Notes: generated by a model from the letters alone, not told the origin. A stretch of 64,000 nt of DNA from Paraoerskovia marina DSM 21750 (GCF_000701465.1 NZ_JNIY01000003.1:992001-1056000), one strand, 5' to 3'; numbered from the stretch's first letter, positions 28,690 through 36,493 are shown. Made by a program: numbers and translations.

Positions 28690-29082
28690 ATGACGACCAC
28701 CAACCTCACGCAGGACACCTTTGAGACCACGATCAAGGACAACGACATCGTCCTGGTCGACTTCTGGGCCGAGTGGTGCGGGCCGTGCAAGCAGTTCGGC
28801 CCCGTCTTCGAGGCCTCCTCGGACGAGAACCCCGAGATCGTCCACGGCAAGATCGACACCGAGGCCGAGCAGGGCCTCGCGTCGGCCGCCGGGATCACGT
28901 CCATCCCGACGCTGATGGCGTTCCGCGAGGGCATCCTCGTCTTCTCGCAGCCCGGTGCGCTCCCCGCGCCGCAGCTCGCCGAGGTCGTCAACGCCGTCAA
29001 GGGCCTGGACATGGACGAGGTCCGTCAGGCGATCGCCGAGCACGAGGCGTCCGACCACGGTGCGGACGAGGCCAAGGCCTGA
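28690..29082 (+). CDS. Thioredoxin
   Basis: This 130-aa thioredoxin-fold protein has the active site WAEWCGPCKQF (~residues 28-38), the cis-Pro loop ITSIPTLMAF (~75) and a longer than usual C-terminal helix with charged tail (DEVRQAIAEHEAS). It reduces disulfides in the cytoplasm. ATG 28690 has a GAAAGGA SD; an earlier in-frame ATG at 28663 lacks one, though a TATGAA -10-like box sits just before that region. It is a stand-alone gene followed by a strong terminator. Confidence 0.92.
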   Translation: MTTTNLTQDTFETTIKDNDIVLVDFWAEWCGPCKQFGPVFEASSDENPEIVHGKIDTEAEQGLASAAGITSIPTLMAFREGILVFSQPGALPAPQLAEVVNAVKGLDMDEVRQAIAEHEASDHGADEAKA

Positions 29083-29116
29083 TCGGCTTCTGAACCCCGC
29101 GCGGGTGCTCCTGACG

Positions 29117-29164
29117 CCCGCAGCACGAGACCCCCGGCAGCAGCGCTGCCGGGGGTCTCGTCGT
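29117..29164. repeat. 48-bp direct repeat, left copy, containing a terminator
   Basis: Identical over 48 bp to 30097-30144. It begins CCCGCAGCACGAGACC and ends GGGTCTCGTCGT, with different bases on both outer sides. The two copies bound a low-GC lipoprotein gene. Confidence 0.93.
29126..29160. terminator. Bidirectional terminator hairpin after thioredoxin
   Basis: Perfect 15-bp stem CGAGACCCCCGGCAG / CTGCCGGGGGTCTCG with loop CAGCG, 43 nt after the thioredoxin stop. A symmetrical stem like this can work in both directions. Confidence 0.88.
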
Positions 29165-29221
29165 GTCATTGGAGGGTCAAAGTTCACCCGACGTTGGCAC
29201 GGGAGCAAGTAGGAACTCGAG

Positions 29222-29227
29222 TAGCGT
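29222..29227 (+). promoter_or_regulatory. Leaderless-type -10 box for the cassette lipoprotein
   Basis: TAGCGT stands 7 nt before ATG 29235, with no SD between them. Confidence 0.5.
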
Positions 29228-29234
29228 ATTCAGC

Positions 29235-30062
29235 ATGAAACGAAATGGTTTACCAATCGTCGGCTTCGTCATGTTTGTTGGGCTTGCAGTGCTTTTGGGG
29301 GCGTGTAGCGAGAGTGAAGGTGCCGTTGACGCCGATGTTGAGCCAGGCGTCAGTGTGACTACTGACGCTGTCGCCGCGGATCCGACGCCCTCGGAGCCGT
29401 CAGATCCTGTCGCGGCGCACTGGAGTGAGGTTGCGGCTTTCGTCGAGGCTGTGCATAACGGCGACGTCGATGCCTCTGAGGGCATTGTTGCCGAAGGGAG
29501 TCCTGCGGCGGAGTACGTTTCATACATTCGAAACTCGAATCTCGCGCAACAGGCCGCAGGCTTCGATCCCCACTACTACGACGCTGGATATTCGTTCGAT
29601 CCGGACGAGGACCTGCAGGTGGTCGACATCTCGTTCCGGGACGTCACAGGCGATGGCAGTGAGCCGGCTGACTACACGTGGTCAGACTTTCAGGTGACCG
29701 ATGCGGGCAAGTTGGAGTCCTGGACTGGAGCGTCAGGAGCTCTCGAAGAGGTTCTCGGGTCGTCCCATGACAGCAAGTCTGCGAAGGGTCAGGTCGTCAC
29801 GGTAGCGAACTCCTACGAGTCGAACGGAGGGGCCGTCTGGGTCGTGCTCAAGGTTGATTCGACTGTCGATGCGCTCGCCGACTATGCACCCGTATACGTC
29901 GGACCGGATGGAGTTGTCCGTCAACCCGTCGCGGCGAACGTCACGGAGATCGTTGCGGACGCTACTTCATACCTGTCGTATGCGTACGACGACGCTGAGT
30001 TCGGTGGAAAGTTCAAGTACATGGTGGACTACGACACGCCTGTGACTCTCAGCATCTCGTAG
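29235..30062 (+). CDS. Lipoprotein of unknown function, atypical composition
   Basis: The 275-aa secreted lipoprotein has an MKRN start, a hydrophobic signal (GFVMFVGLAVLLGAC, Cys24) and an acidic, Ala/Ser/Thr-rich linker to ~residue 60. The mature domain is acidic and Tyr/Asp-rich (FDPHYYDAGYSFDPD, ~110; YLSYAYDDAEFGGKFKYMV near the end). I recognise no family. GC content and codon use differ from its neighbours, which suggests gain from another genome. It has its own TAGCGT promoter, so it can be expressed at once on arrival. It lies between the two 48-bp repeats. Confidence 0.8.
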   Translation: MKRNGLPIVGFVMFVGLAVLLGACSESEGAVDADVEPGVSVTTDAVAADPTPSEPSDPVAAHWSEVAAFVEAVHNGDVDASEGIVAEGSPAAEYVSYIRNSNLAQQAAGFDPHYYDAGYSFDPDEDLQVVDISFRDVTGDGSEPADYTWSDFQVTDAGKLESWTGASGALEEVLGSSHDSKSAKGQVVTVANSYESNGGAVWVVLKVDSTVDALADYAPVYVGPDGVVRQPVAANVTEIVADATSYLSYAYDDAEFGGKFKYMVDYDTPVTLSIS

Positions 30063-30096
30063 TCGGGGCGCGATCTGGCCGGGGGATTCCGAGGCA

Positions 30097-30144
30097 CCCG
30101 CAGCACGAGACCCCCGGCAGCAGCGCTGCCGGGGGTCTCGTCGT
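30097..30144. repeat. 48-bp direct repeat, right copy, containing a terminator
   Basis: Identical to 29117-29164. Its hairpin (30106-30140) ends the lipoprotein transcript and, in the other direction, lies just past the 3' end of tRNA-Leu (30148), so it is probably the tRNA terminator too. Confidence 0.93.
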
Positions 30145-30147
30145 CGG

Positions 30148-30229
30148 TGCGCGAGGCGGGACTCGAACCCGCACGTCCGAAGACACCAGGACCTAAACCT
30201 GGCGCGGCTGCCAATTACGCCACTCGCGC
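30148..30229 (-). tRNA. tRNA-Leu (UAG)
   Basis: The 82-nt tRNA has acceptor strands GCGCGAG and CTCGCGC, discriminator A, and a T arm GGGTTCGAGTCCC. The anticodon stem CCAGG/CCTGG encloses TTTAGGT, anticodon TAG. A long variable arm (GTCTTCGGAC) is typical of tRNA-Leu. CCA is not encoded (CCG follows). Confidence 0.95.
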
Positions 30230-30275
30230 GCGACCGCCCAGCCTACCCAACGCGAGGCGGAGCGGTCTCCGGCCC

Positions 30276-30752
30276 TCAGGCCTCGTCGATCCCGAGGTCG
30301 CGGCGGAGCTTGGCGACGTGGCCCTTGGCGCGCACGTTGTACTGCGCGAGCTCGACGGAGCCGTCCGGCGCCACGACCACGGTGGAGCGGATCACGCCGA
30401 CCACGGTCTTGCCGTAGTTCTTCTTCTCCCCGTAGGCGCCGTAGGCCTCGAGCACCGTCCGGTCGGGGTCGCTGAGGAGGGGGAACGTCAGCGACTCGTC
30501 CGCGGCGAACCGAGCGAGCTTCTCCACGGGATCGGGGGAGACGCCCAGCACCGTGTAGCCGGCGCCCTGGAGCGAGGCGAGGGCGTCGCGGAAGTCGCAG
30601 GCCTGCGTCGTGCAGCCCGGCGTCGCGGCTGCCGGGTAGAAGTAGACGACGACGTGGCGGCCACGAAGGTCGGAGAGCGTCACCTCGCCGCCGTCGGCCG
30701 TCGCCAGGGTGAAGTCGGGCGCCGTGTCGCCGGCGGCCAGTCGGTCGGTCAT
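30276..30752 (-). CDS. bcp: Thioredoxin-dependent thiol peroxidase (Bcp/PrxQ)
   Basis: The 158-aa 1-Cys/2-Cys peroxiredoxin reduces peroxides with thioredoxin. The active motif is ATPGCTTQACDFRD (~residues 43-56), with peroxidatic Cys and a resolving Cys five residues later. Also seen: FTLATADGGEVTLSDLRG near the N-terminus and FPLLSDPDRTVLEAYG (~90). GGAGGA before the ATG supports the start. The thioredoxin gene about 1.7 kb away may be a partner. Confidence 0.94.
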   Translation of the reverse strand: MTDRLAAGDTAPDFTLATADGGEVTLSDLRGRHVVVYFYPAAATPGCTTQACDFRDALASLQGAGYTVLGVSPDPVEKLARFAADESLTFPLLSDPDRTVLEAYGAYGEKKNYGKTVVGVIRSTVVVAPDGSVELAQYNVRAKGHVAKLRRDLGIDEA

Positions 30753-30901
30753 GGGTCCTCCAGTGGTTCGCGTGCGGTCCTCGCCGCCTCGGCGGCGTCC
30801 CGAGCGAGCCTACGGCCTCCCGCCGGCCTCGCGGGCGTGCCCGAGATCGCGTCTCCGAGCCGGTGTTGCCGAGGTCACACCGGCTGCGGCCCGATCTGGT
30901 T

Positions 30902-30930
30902 TTTACCATCGGGGCAGACGCTGCTAATGT
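30902..30930 (+). promoter_or_regulatory. Promoter of tRNA-Lys
   Basis: TTTACC (30902-30907) and TAATGT (30925-30930), 17 nt apart, preceded by TGC at the -10; the tRNA begins 10 nt later. Confidence 0.6.
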
Positions 30931-30940
30931 TTCTTCTCGC

Positions 30941-31016
<76 letters not shown>

Positions 31017-31021
31017 CCACG

Positions 31022-31050
31022 AAGGCCCCGGTCACCTCGACCGGGGCCTT
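31022..31050 (+). terminator. Terminator after tRNA-Lys
   Basis: 11-bp perfect stem AAGGCCCCGGT / ACCGGGGCCTT with a 7-nt loop, 5 nt after the tRNA CCA end; it ends 12 nt before the trmB -10 box. Confidence 0.85.
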
Positions 31051-31062
31051 CGGCGTTCCCCG

Positions 31063-31068
31063 TAGGCT
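31063..31068 (+). promoter_or_regulatory. Leaderless-type -10 box for trmB
   Basis: TAGGCT stands 6 nt before GTG 31075. Confidence 0.6.
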
Positions 31069-31074
31069 TGTCGG

Positions 31075-31821
31075 GTGCCTGAGCAGAACGACATGCCCCT
31101 GACCCGAGACGGCGAACCGCGCTTCCGTCGAGAGACCGTCTCGTTCGTGCGCCGCTCCGACCGGCTCAACACCGGCCAGCAGCGCGCGTGGGACGAGCAC
31201 CGCGACGAGTACCTCGTCGACGTGCCCCGGGCGCGGGCGACGACGTCGGTCGACCCGTCGTGGGAGCTTGACGCCGCGGCGGAGTTCGGCCGTGCCGCCC
31301 CCCTGGTCGTCGAGGTCGGCTCGGGCAAGGGAGAGGCGGTGCTGGCTGCGGCCCAGGCGGACCCGGGACGGGACTTCCTGGCCCTGGAGGTCTACACGCC
31401 CGGTCTCGCACACACGATCCGGCGCGCGCACCTGGCGGGCCTGTCGAACCTGCGCCTCGCGCAGGTCAACGCTCCCGAGCTGCTCGAGCACGCGCTGGCG
31501 CCCTGCAGCGTGGAGGAGGTCTGGACGTTCTTCCCCGACCCCTGGCACAAGGCGCGGCACACCAAGCGCCGGCTCGTCTCGCCGTCGTTCGCCGGGCTTG
31601 TCCACCGGGTGCTGCGACCGGGAGGACTGTGGCGGCTCGCGACGGACTGGGCCGACTACGCCGAGCACATGCAGGCCGTGGTCGGTGCCGACGACCGCTT
31701 CGAGCCCCTCGGCGTCGACGGGAAGGTCGAGCGGTTCGACGGACGTGTGCTGACGTCCTTCGAGGAGAAGGCGCACGCCGCGGGTCGCGAGATCACCGAC
31801 CTGACCTACCGTCGTCGGTAG
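31075..31821 (+). CDS. trmB: tRNA (guanine-N7-)-methyltransferase
   Basis: TrmB methylates G46 of tRNAs at N7. The 248-aa SAM-dependent enzyme has VVEVGSGKGEAVLAAAQ (SAM loop, ~residue 80), FLALEVYTPGLAH (~103), and the family motif WTFFPDPWHKARHTKRRL (~145-162) with the catalytic Asp. An N-terminal ~40-residue extension precedes the conserved RRSDRLNTGQQ. GTG 31075 is chosen from the TAGGCT box. It sits right after tRNA-Lys. Confidence 0.94.
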   Translation: MPEQNDMPLTRDGEPRFRRETVSFVRRSDRLNTGQQRAWDEHRDEYLVDVPRARATTSVDPSWELDAAAEFGRAAPLVVEVGSGKGEAVLAAAQADPGRDFLALEVYTPGLAHTIRRAHLAGLSNLRLAQVNAPELLEHALAPCSVEEVWTFFPDPWHKARHTKRRLVSPSFAGLVHRVLRPGGLWRLATDWADYAEHMQAVVGADDRFEPLGVDGKVERFDGRVLTSFEEKAHAAGREITDLTYRRR

Positions 31822-31879
31822 GTCGCGGCCGGTGACGGCCGCGGGTGCGTCGGGTGCCCCCGCGGGCGACGATGGAGGC

Positions 31880-33364
31880 ATGGAATCTCAGACGGACGAG
31901 TTTGATGTTGTCGTGATCGGCGCGGGCCCGGTCGGGGAGAACGTCGCGGACCGCGCGGCCCGCACGGGACTCTCGGTGGCGGTCGTCGAGTCCGAGCTCG
32001 CAGGCGGGGAGTGCTCGTACTGGGCCTGCATGCCGTCGAAGGCGCTCCTGCGGCCCGGTGCCGCCGTCGAGGCGGCGGAGTCCGTCGTGGGCGTCGGGGA
32101 CGTCCCGGCGCTGGACGTCCGGGCGATCCTCGCGCACCGTGACGAGGTGACCCACGGCTGGGACGACGAGTCGCAGGCCGACTGGATCGCGGACGCCGGG
32201 ATGACGCTCGTGCGGGGCCACGGACGCATCGTCGCGCCCCGGACGGTCCAGGTGACGTCGTCGGCGCTCGCGGAGGTCGACGGCGCGCGCGAGCGCACGC
32301 TCGTCGCCCGTCACGCCGTCGTGGTCGCGACCGGCTCGGTACCCGTGCTCCCGCCGGTTCCCGGCCTCGAGACGGCGTCCCCGTGGGGCAGCCGCGAGGC
32401 GACCAGCGCCGACGAGGTGCCAGGATCGCTCGTCGTGCTCGGTGGCGGCGTCGTCGGCTCGGAGATGGCGACCGCCTACCGGGACCTCGGCGCCGACGTC
32501 ACCCTTGTCACCCGTTCCGTACTCCTCGGCGCGATGGAACCGGCGGCCGGCGAGGCCGTGGCCGCGCACCTGCGCGAGATGGGCGTCGACGTCGTCCTCG
32601 GTGCCGAGGCCACCGAGGTGGTCCGGCGCGACGACGGGTCGGTGACCCTGACATACCAGAGCAACGGCACGACGTCCTCCGTCACGGCCAACCAGATCCT
32701 CGTCGCCTCGGGACGTGTGCCGCGCACGGGCGACGTCGGTCTGGAGAGCCTCGGGATCGAGGCGCCACGGGGACTCGACGTCGACCCGACCGGGCTGGTC
32801 CAGGAGGCAGAGGGGCACTGGCTCTACGGCGTGGGGGACGCCGTCGCCGGGATCACGACGACGCACCAGGGCAAGTACCAGGCGCGGGTGGTCGGCGACG
32901 TGATCGCCGCACGGCACGGCGACGAGCAGCCCGCGTGGGGCGGGCCGGTGCCTGAGCCGGGCGCCGAGCCGGAGCCCTGGACGCGGTACGCGTCGACCTC
33001 CGACGTCGTGGCGCAGACCCAGGTCGTCTTCACCCGGCCGCAGGTCGCCTCGGTCGGCCTGACCGAGAAGCAGGCCCAGGACGCCGGGATGCGGGTACGG
33101 GCGGTCTCGTTCGCGCTCGAGGACACCGCCGGCGGCTACCTCATGGGCGCCGACTTCGCCGGGACCGCGACGATCGTCGTCGACGAGGACCGGCGGGTGC
33201 TGGTGGGGGCGACCTTCGTCGGGCCCGAGGCGGGGGAGATGCTCCACGCCGCGACCGTCGCCGTCGTCGGTGCCGTGCCGGTCGAGCGTCTCTGGCACGC
33301 GGTGCCCGCCTACCCCACGGTGAGCGAGGTCTGGCTGCGGCTCCTGGAGACGTACGGGCTCTGA
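31880..33364 (+). CDS. FAD/NAD-dependent disulfide oxidoreductase with atypical C-terminal motif
   Basis: The 494-aa flavoprotein is of the lipoamide dehydrogenase/mercuric reductase family. FAD motif VVVIGAGPVGENVA (~residues 10-23) and the redox pair Cys45/Cys50 in GGECSYWACMPSK are intact; the NAD motif is VLGGGVVGSEMATAY (~195). At the C-terminus the usual HPTxSE proton-relay motif reads YPTVSE (Tyr478, Glu483), so the catalytic His is Tyr. That argues against true lipoamide dehydrogenase activity. There are no pyruvate or 2-oxoglutarate dehydrogenase genes nearby. A GACGAT box lies 6 nt before ATG 31880. Confidence 0.85.
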   Translation: MESQTDEFDVVVIGAGPVGENVADRAARTGLSVAVVESELAGGECSYWACMPSKALLRPGAAVEAAESVVGVGDVPALDVRAILAHRDEVTHGWDDESQADWIADAGMTLVRGHGRIVAPRTVQVTSSALAEVDGARERTLVARHAVVVATGSVPVLPPVPGLETASPWGSREATSADEVPGSLVVLGGGVVGSEMATAYRDLGADVTLVTRSVLLGAMEPAAGEAVAAHLREMGVDVVLGAEATEVVRRDDGSVTLTYQSNGTTSSVTANQILVASGRVPRTGDVGLESLGIEAPRGLDVDPTGLVQEAEGHWLYGVGDAVAGITTTHQGKYQARVVGDVIAARHGDEQPAWGGPVPEPGAEPEPWTRYASTSDVVAQTQVVFTRPQVASVGLTEKQAQDAGMRVRAVSFALEDTAGGYLMGADFAGTATIVVDEDRRVLVGATFVGPEAGEMLHAATVAVVGAVPVERLWHAVPAYPTVSEVWLRLLETYGL

Positions 33365-33379
33365 CGCGGGGGCGGCGAC

Positions 33380-33385
33380 TAGGCT
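33380..33385 (+). promoter_or_regulatory. Leaderless-type -10 box for the ATP-grasp gene
   Basis: TAGGCT stands 7 nt before GTG 33393. Confidence 0.6.
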
Positions 33386-33392
33386 GGTCGTC

Positions 33393-34313
33393 GTGACCGA
33401 CGATCAGAACACCACCTCTCGCCCTCGGGTCGCCCTGGCGACCTGCGCCGTCCTGCCGAACCTCGACGCCGACGACGCACCGCTGATCCCCGCACTGGAG
33501 GCACGCGGCATCGACGCGGTCGCCGTCGTGTGGGACGACCCCTCCGTGGACTGGTCGGCGTTCGACGCCGTCGTCGTGCGGTCCGTCTACGACTACTCCG
33601 CGCGCCGCGACGAGTTCGTCTCCTGGGCCGCGAGCGTCGGCACGATCATCAACCCCGAGCCGATCCTGCGGTGGAACACGGACAAGTACTACCTGCGCGA
33701 GCTCGAGTCCGCGGGCCTGTCGATCATCCCGACCCTCTGGCTCGACCCCGCGCGCAAGCTCAGCGCGCAGGCCATCCACACCCGGATGCCCGCCCAGGGA
33801 GACTTCGTCATCAAGCCCGTCGTGAGCGCGGGCGCCCAGGACACCGGCCGGTACCTCGCCGGCGAGGCGCCCTCCCGGGGGCTCGCGATCGCGCACGTCA
33901 AGCGCCTGCTGGCCGACGGCCGCCACGTCATGGTGCAGCCGTACGTCAAGAGCGTCGACACCGCGGGGGAGGCCCGTCTCGTCTTCTTCGAGGGTGAGTT
34001 CGCCTACGCCGTCACGACCAGCACCCGGCTGACGGGGCCGCACCAGCCCACGCGCGGCCTCTACCGGCGCGAGATCGTCCGCTCCCACGAGCCCACGCAG
34101 GCGCAGCTCGACGTCGCCCGCAGGGCCCTCGACGTCGTCACGGACGCCGTCTCCGACGCCGGGATGCCGCTGTACGCACGGGTGGACCTCGTCTGGGGCG
34201 AGGACGGCGACCCGATGATCATCGAGGTCGAGCTCACCGAGCCGTCCCTGTTCATGTCGACCTTCGACGGCGCCGTGAACCGCTTCGCCGACGCGATCGC
34301 CGCGCAGGTCTGA
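33393..34313 (+). CDS. Stand-alone ATP-grasp ligase-like protein
   Basis: The 306-aa protein is a single ATP-grasp module, resembling the RimK/glutathione-synthetase branch. Seen: an N-terminal Rossmann-like half (VRSVYDYSARRDEFVSWA), GDFVIKPVVSAGAQDTGRY (ATP-binding lysine, ~residue 130), HVMVQPYVKSVDTAGEARLV (~180), and the metal-binding C-terminal motif PMIIEVELTEPSLF (~275-288). ATP-grasp enzymes join a carboxylate to an amine or thiol. Neither substrate can be deduced, as neighbours are unrelated. A strong terminator follows. Confidence 0.82.
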   Translation: MTDDQNTTSRPRVALATCAVLPNLDADDAPLIPALEARGIDAVAVVWDDPSVDWSAFDAVVVRSVYDYSARRDEFVSWAASVGTIINPEPILRWNTDKYYLRELESAGLSIIPTLWLDPARKLSAQAIHTRMPAQGDFVIKPVVSAGAQDTGRYLAGEAPSRGLAIAHVKRLLADGRHVMVQPYVKSVDTAGEARLVFFEGEFAYAVTTSTRLTGPHQPTRGLYRREIVRSHEPTQAQLDVARRALDVVTDAVSDAGMPLYARVDLVWGEDGDPMIIEVELTEPSLFMSTFDGAVNRFADAIAAQV

Positions 34314-34325
34314 CCGAAGGAACGA

Positions 34326-34360
34326 CGAAGGCCGCCCCGCGCGATGCGGGGCGGCCTTCG
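34326..34360. terminator. Bidirectional terminator between the ATP-grasp gene and tRNA-His
   Basis: Perfect 15-bp stem CGAAGGCCGCCCCGC / GCGGGGCGGCCTTCG with loop GCGAT. It lies 13 nt after the ATP-grasp stop and 4 nt past the tRNA-His 3' end on the other strand. Confidence 0.9.
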
Positions 34361-34363
34361 TGC

Positions 34364-34440
34364 TGGGGTGAGTAACGGGACTTGAACCCGCGACCCCCTG
34401 GACCACAACCAGGTGCTCTACCAGCTGAGCTATACCCACC
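34364..34440 (-). tRNA. tRNA-His (GUG)
   Basis: Anticodon loop TTGTGGT gives GTG. The acceptor GTGGGTA pairs with TACTCAC. The extra G-1 (34440) pairs with C73, a feature of tRNA-His, and CCA is encoded (34366-34364). Confidence 0.95.
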
Positions 34441-34520
34441 AGGGGACGCTGCGACGTCGTTCCTCTGCGAGGAAAACGGCGTGGCGACCGTCGAAAAGTG
34501 TACCTGGTCCCGGCGGTCGG

Positions 34521-35180
34521 TTACGACTCCGTCGGGCCGTTCGGACCGATCGCGTGCGTGACGCTCGTCTCCTTGACCTTCTCGGCCGCGGCACGGGCCG
34601 TCTTCGTGTCCGGTCCGGGCTGCGGGACGAGCAGGATCTCGCGGTAGTACCGGAGCTCGTCGATCGAGTCGAGGATGTCGCCGAGAGCGCGGTGGCCGCC
34701 CGTCTTCTCCGGCGACGCGAAGTAGACGCGCGGGTACCAGCGGCGGGCGAGCTCCTTGATCGAGGAGACGTCGACGATCCGGTAGTGCAGGTGCTCGACG
34801 AGCTCGGGCATCGCGCGCTCGAGGAAGCCCCTGTCGGTGCCGACGGAGTTCCCGGCGAGCGGAGCCTTGCCCGCCTCGGGCACCCACGCGCGGATGTACG
34901 CGAGGACCTGCGCCTGGGCGTCCTCGATCGTCGTGCCGGCCTCGAGCTCGGTGATCAGACCCGAGGTGGTGTGCATCTCGCGCACGAAGTCGTTCATCTG
35001 GTCGAGCGCGGCGTCCGGCGGGCGGATGACGACGTCCACCCCCTCGCCGAGCACGTTCAGCTCGGAGTCCGTCACGACGGCGGCGACCTCGACGAGGACG
35101 TCGGCGTCCAGGTCGAGTCCCGTCATCTCGCAGTCGATCCAGACGATCCGGTCATTGGCGTTCGATGTCACAGGGCTCAC
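34521..35180 (-). CDS. orn: Oligoribonuclease
   Basis: Orn degrades 2-5 nt RNAs (including pGpG) to mononucleotides. The 219-aa DEDDh exonuclease has the first motif VWIDCEMTGLDLDADVLVEV (~residues 12-31), NSVGTDRGFLERAMPEL (~110), and HRALGDILDSIDELRYYR (~162) with the final Asp. GTG 35180 is chosen because TAGTGT lies 6 nt upstream; the next upstream GTG at 35186 would sit in that promoter. The C-terminal ~25 residues are an extra tail rich in Lys and Ala. Confidence 0.95.
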   Translation of the reverse strand: MSPVTSNANDRIVWIDCEMTGLDLDADVLVEVAAVVTDSELNVLGEGVDVVIRPPDAALDQMNDFVREMHTTSGLITELEAGTTIEDAQAQVLAYIRAWVPEAGKAPLAGNSVGTDRGFLERAMPELVEHLHYRIVDVSSIKELARRWYPRVYFASPEKTGGHRALGDILDSIDELRYYREILLVPQPGPDTKTARAAAEKVKETSVTHAIGPNGPTES

Positions 35181-35238
35181 CCCCACACACTAGGGCGTCT
35201 CGCCTGCGCGTCGCACCGTCCACACCTACGCTCACGTC
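35181..35238. promoter_or_regulatory. Divergent leaderless promoters orn / PAP2 phosphatase
   Basis: Minus strand TAGTGT (35192-35187) lies 6 nt before orn GTG 35180; plus strand TACGCT (35227-35232) lies 6 nt before ATG 35239. No SD for either. Confidence 0.6.
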
Positions 35239-35949
35239 ATGCAGTCGACCGAACAACCGCCCGTCTGGCGGACCGTGTGGCCGGGAGCGCTCCTCATCCT
35301 CCTCGGGGCGGCAGGATTCTTCGGCCTTCTTGACGCCGTCACCGAGCAGGACGACCTCTTCGTGGTCGACTCGCCGGTGCTCGAGTGGCTCGCCGAGAAC
35401 CGGACGCCGGCGATGACCGACGTGATGACCTTCGTCACGAACGCCTTCGGGCCGCTGGTCCTGCCGATCGTCGTGCTGGCCGTCTCGCTGCTGTACGCGT
35501 GGCGGACCGGAAGCTGGTGGGACCCCGCGGTGCTGACCGGCGCGATGATCCTGGCCAGCGGCCTCTCCGTCGTCCTGAAGCTCCTCGTCGGCCGCCCCCG
35601 GCCGCCGGACGAGTACATGTCGGTCCCGGGCTTCGAGACGTCGTTCTCGTTCCCGTCCGGCCACACGATCGGGGCGTCGACGCTGGTGCTCGTCGCGGGG
35701 TACCTGATCTGGCACCGCCGTCACGGCGGGGTGCGCCTGGCGCTCTGGGCCGTGGCCAGCGTCGTGATCATCGGCCTCGTGGGCGGCAGCCGGCTGTACC
35801 TGGGGTATCACTTCGTCACCGACGTCCTCGCCGGGATCTGCGTCTCCGTCGTCGTGCTCGGGGTCGTGGTGATCGTGACACGGCTCCACGACCGTGCCCA
35901 GGCCGCCGACGTCAGTCCGCCCGACCCCGGGCAGCCAGGGCCTCGCTGA
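35239..35949 (+). CDS. PAP2-type membrane phosphatase
   Basis: The 236-aa membrane phosphatase has about six TM helices and the three PAP2 catalytic motifs: KLLVGRPRP (~residues 114-122), FPSGH (~138-142), and SRLYLGYHFVTD (~185-196). It probably dephosphorylates a lipid phosphate such as undecaprenyl or phosphatidylglycerol phosphate at the outer face. The 3' end overlaps the convergent bioN gene by 38 nt. Confidence 0.9.
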   Translation: MQSTEQPPVWRTVWPGALLILLGAAGFFGLLDAVTEQDDLFVVDSPVLEWLAENRTPAMTDVMTFVTNAFGPLVLPIVVLAVSLLYAWRTGSWWDPAVLTGAMILASGLSVVLKLLVGRPRPPDEYMSVPGFETSFSFPSGHTIGASTLVLVAGYLIWHRRHGGVRLALWAVASVVIIGLVGGSRLYLGYHFVTDVLAGICVSVVVLGVVVIVTRLHDRAQAADVSPPDPGQPGPR

Positions 35950-36493
35950 CGGCGTCCGCGCGCCGCAGCGCCCCGACGACGACCGGGACCGCGTAGGCCC
36001 GGACGTCACGGCGTCCGCGGGCTCGCTGGGCGTCCTGGACCCGGCGGGAGACGTCGGCGAGCACAGGGATGCCCCGGATGGCGAGGGACAGGACGAGCGC
36101 CATCCGGGCGGGGTCGACGCCGACCCCGCGCAACGGGTGCGCGGCCCGCTCGATCGTCGCCAGGAGGTCGCCGGCCCGCGTGGTGAGCGTGACCAGGCCG
36201 GCGAGCGCCACGAGGACGACCACCCGCAGTGCGACCACCGCCGCGGGCTCGAGACCGATCATCCAGATCTGCGCCCCGAAGAGGATCGCCACGAGCAGGG
36301 CGACGGGACGGACCTGCTCCCAGGCGAGCCGCGGCGAGATCCGGGCCGCCGCGTAGCCGGCGGCGACGAGCCCGAGGGCGGCGAGCACTCCCGGGAGCGA
36401 GTCCACGAGGATCAGGCCGAGCGAGCCCGCCGCGAGGGCGGCGAGCTTGGCTCCGGCGGGGAGGCGGTGCAGGGCGGACGGGCCCCGGGTCAC
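35912..36493 (-). CDS. bioN: Energy-coupling factor transporter T component (BioN)
   Basis: The 193-aa membrane protein is the T component of a biotin ECF transporter, linking BioM to BioY. It has hydrophobic helices (residues ~14-45, 60-95) and the cytoplasmic coupling signature with Ala-Arg-Gly: VQDAQRARGR (~150) and SEALAARGRAD (~183). Short length fits BioN rather than group II EcfT. The gene overlaps bioM (ATGA-type, 36490-36493). Confidence 0.88.
   Translation of the reverse strand: MTRGPSALHRLPAGAKLAALAAGSLGLILVDSLPGVLAALGLVAAGYAAARISPRLAWEQVRPVALLVAILFGAQIWMIGLEPAAVVALRVVVLVALAGLVTLTTRAGDLLATIERAAHPLRGVGVDPARMALVLSLAIRGIPVLADVSRRVQDAQRARGRRDVRAYAVPVVVGALRRADAVSEALAARGRAD

Larger units (their letters stand above)
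29165..30144 (+). other. Repeat-bounded insert (putative gained cassette) between thioredoxin and tRNA-Leu
   Basis: One unit of unique DNA (29165-30096) plus one repeat copy, 980 bp. It carries a single gene with visibly lower GC and different codon use (many A/T-ending codons) from everything around it. Removing the unit would leave thioredoxin, one terminator and the 3' end of tRNA-Leu in the expected convergent order. No transposase, integrase or terminal inverted repeat is present. Confidence 0.7.

Noticed and set aside
29117-30144. Insertion sequence or integron cassette ends.
   Set aside because: The repeats are direct, not inverted, each is a plain terminator hairpin, and no transposase, integrase or attC-like site is present. 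I kept it only as a repeat-bounded insert.
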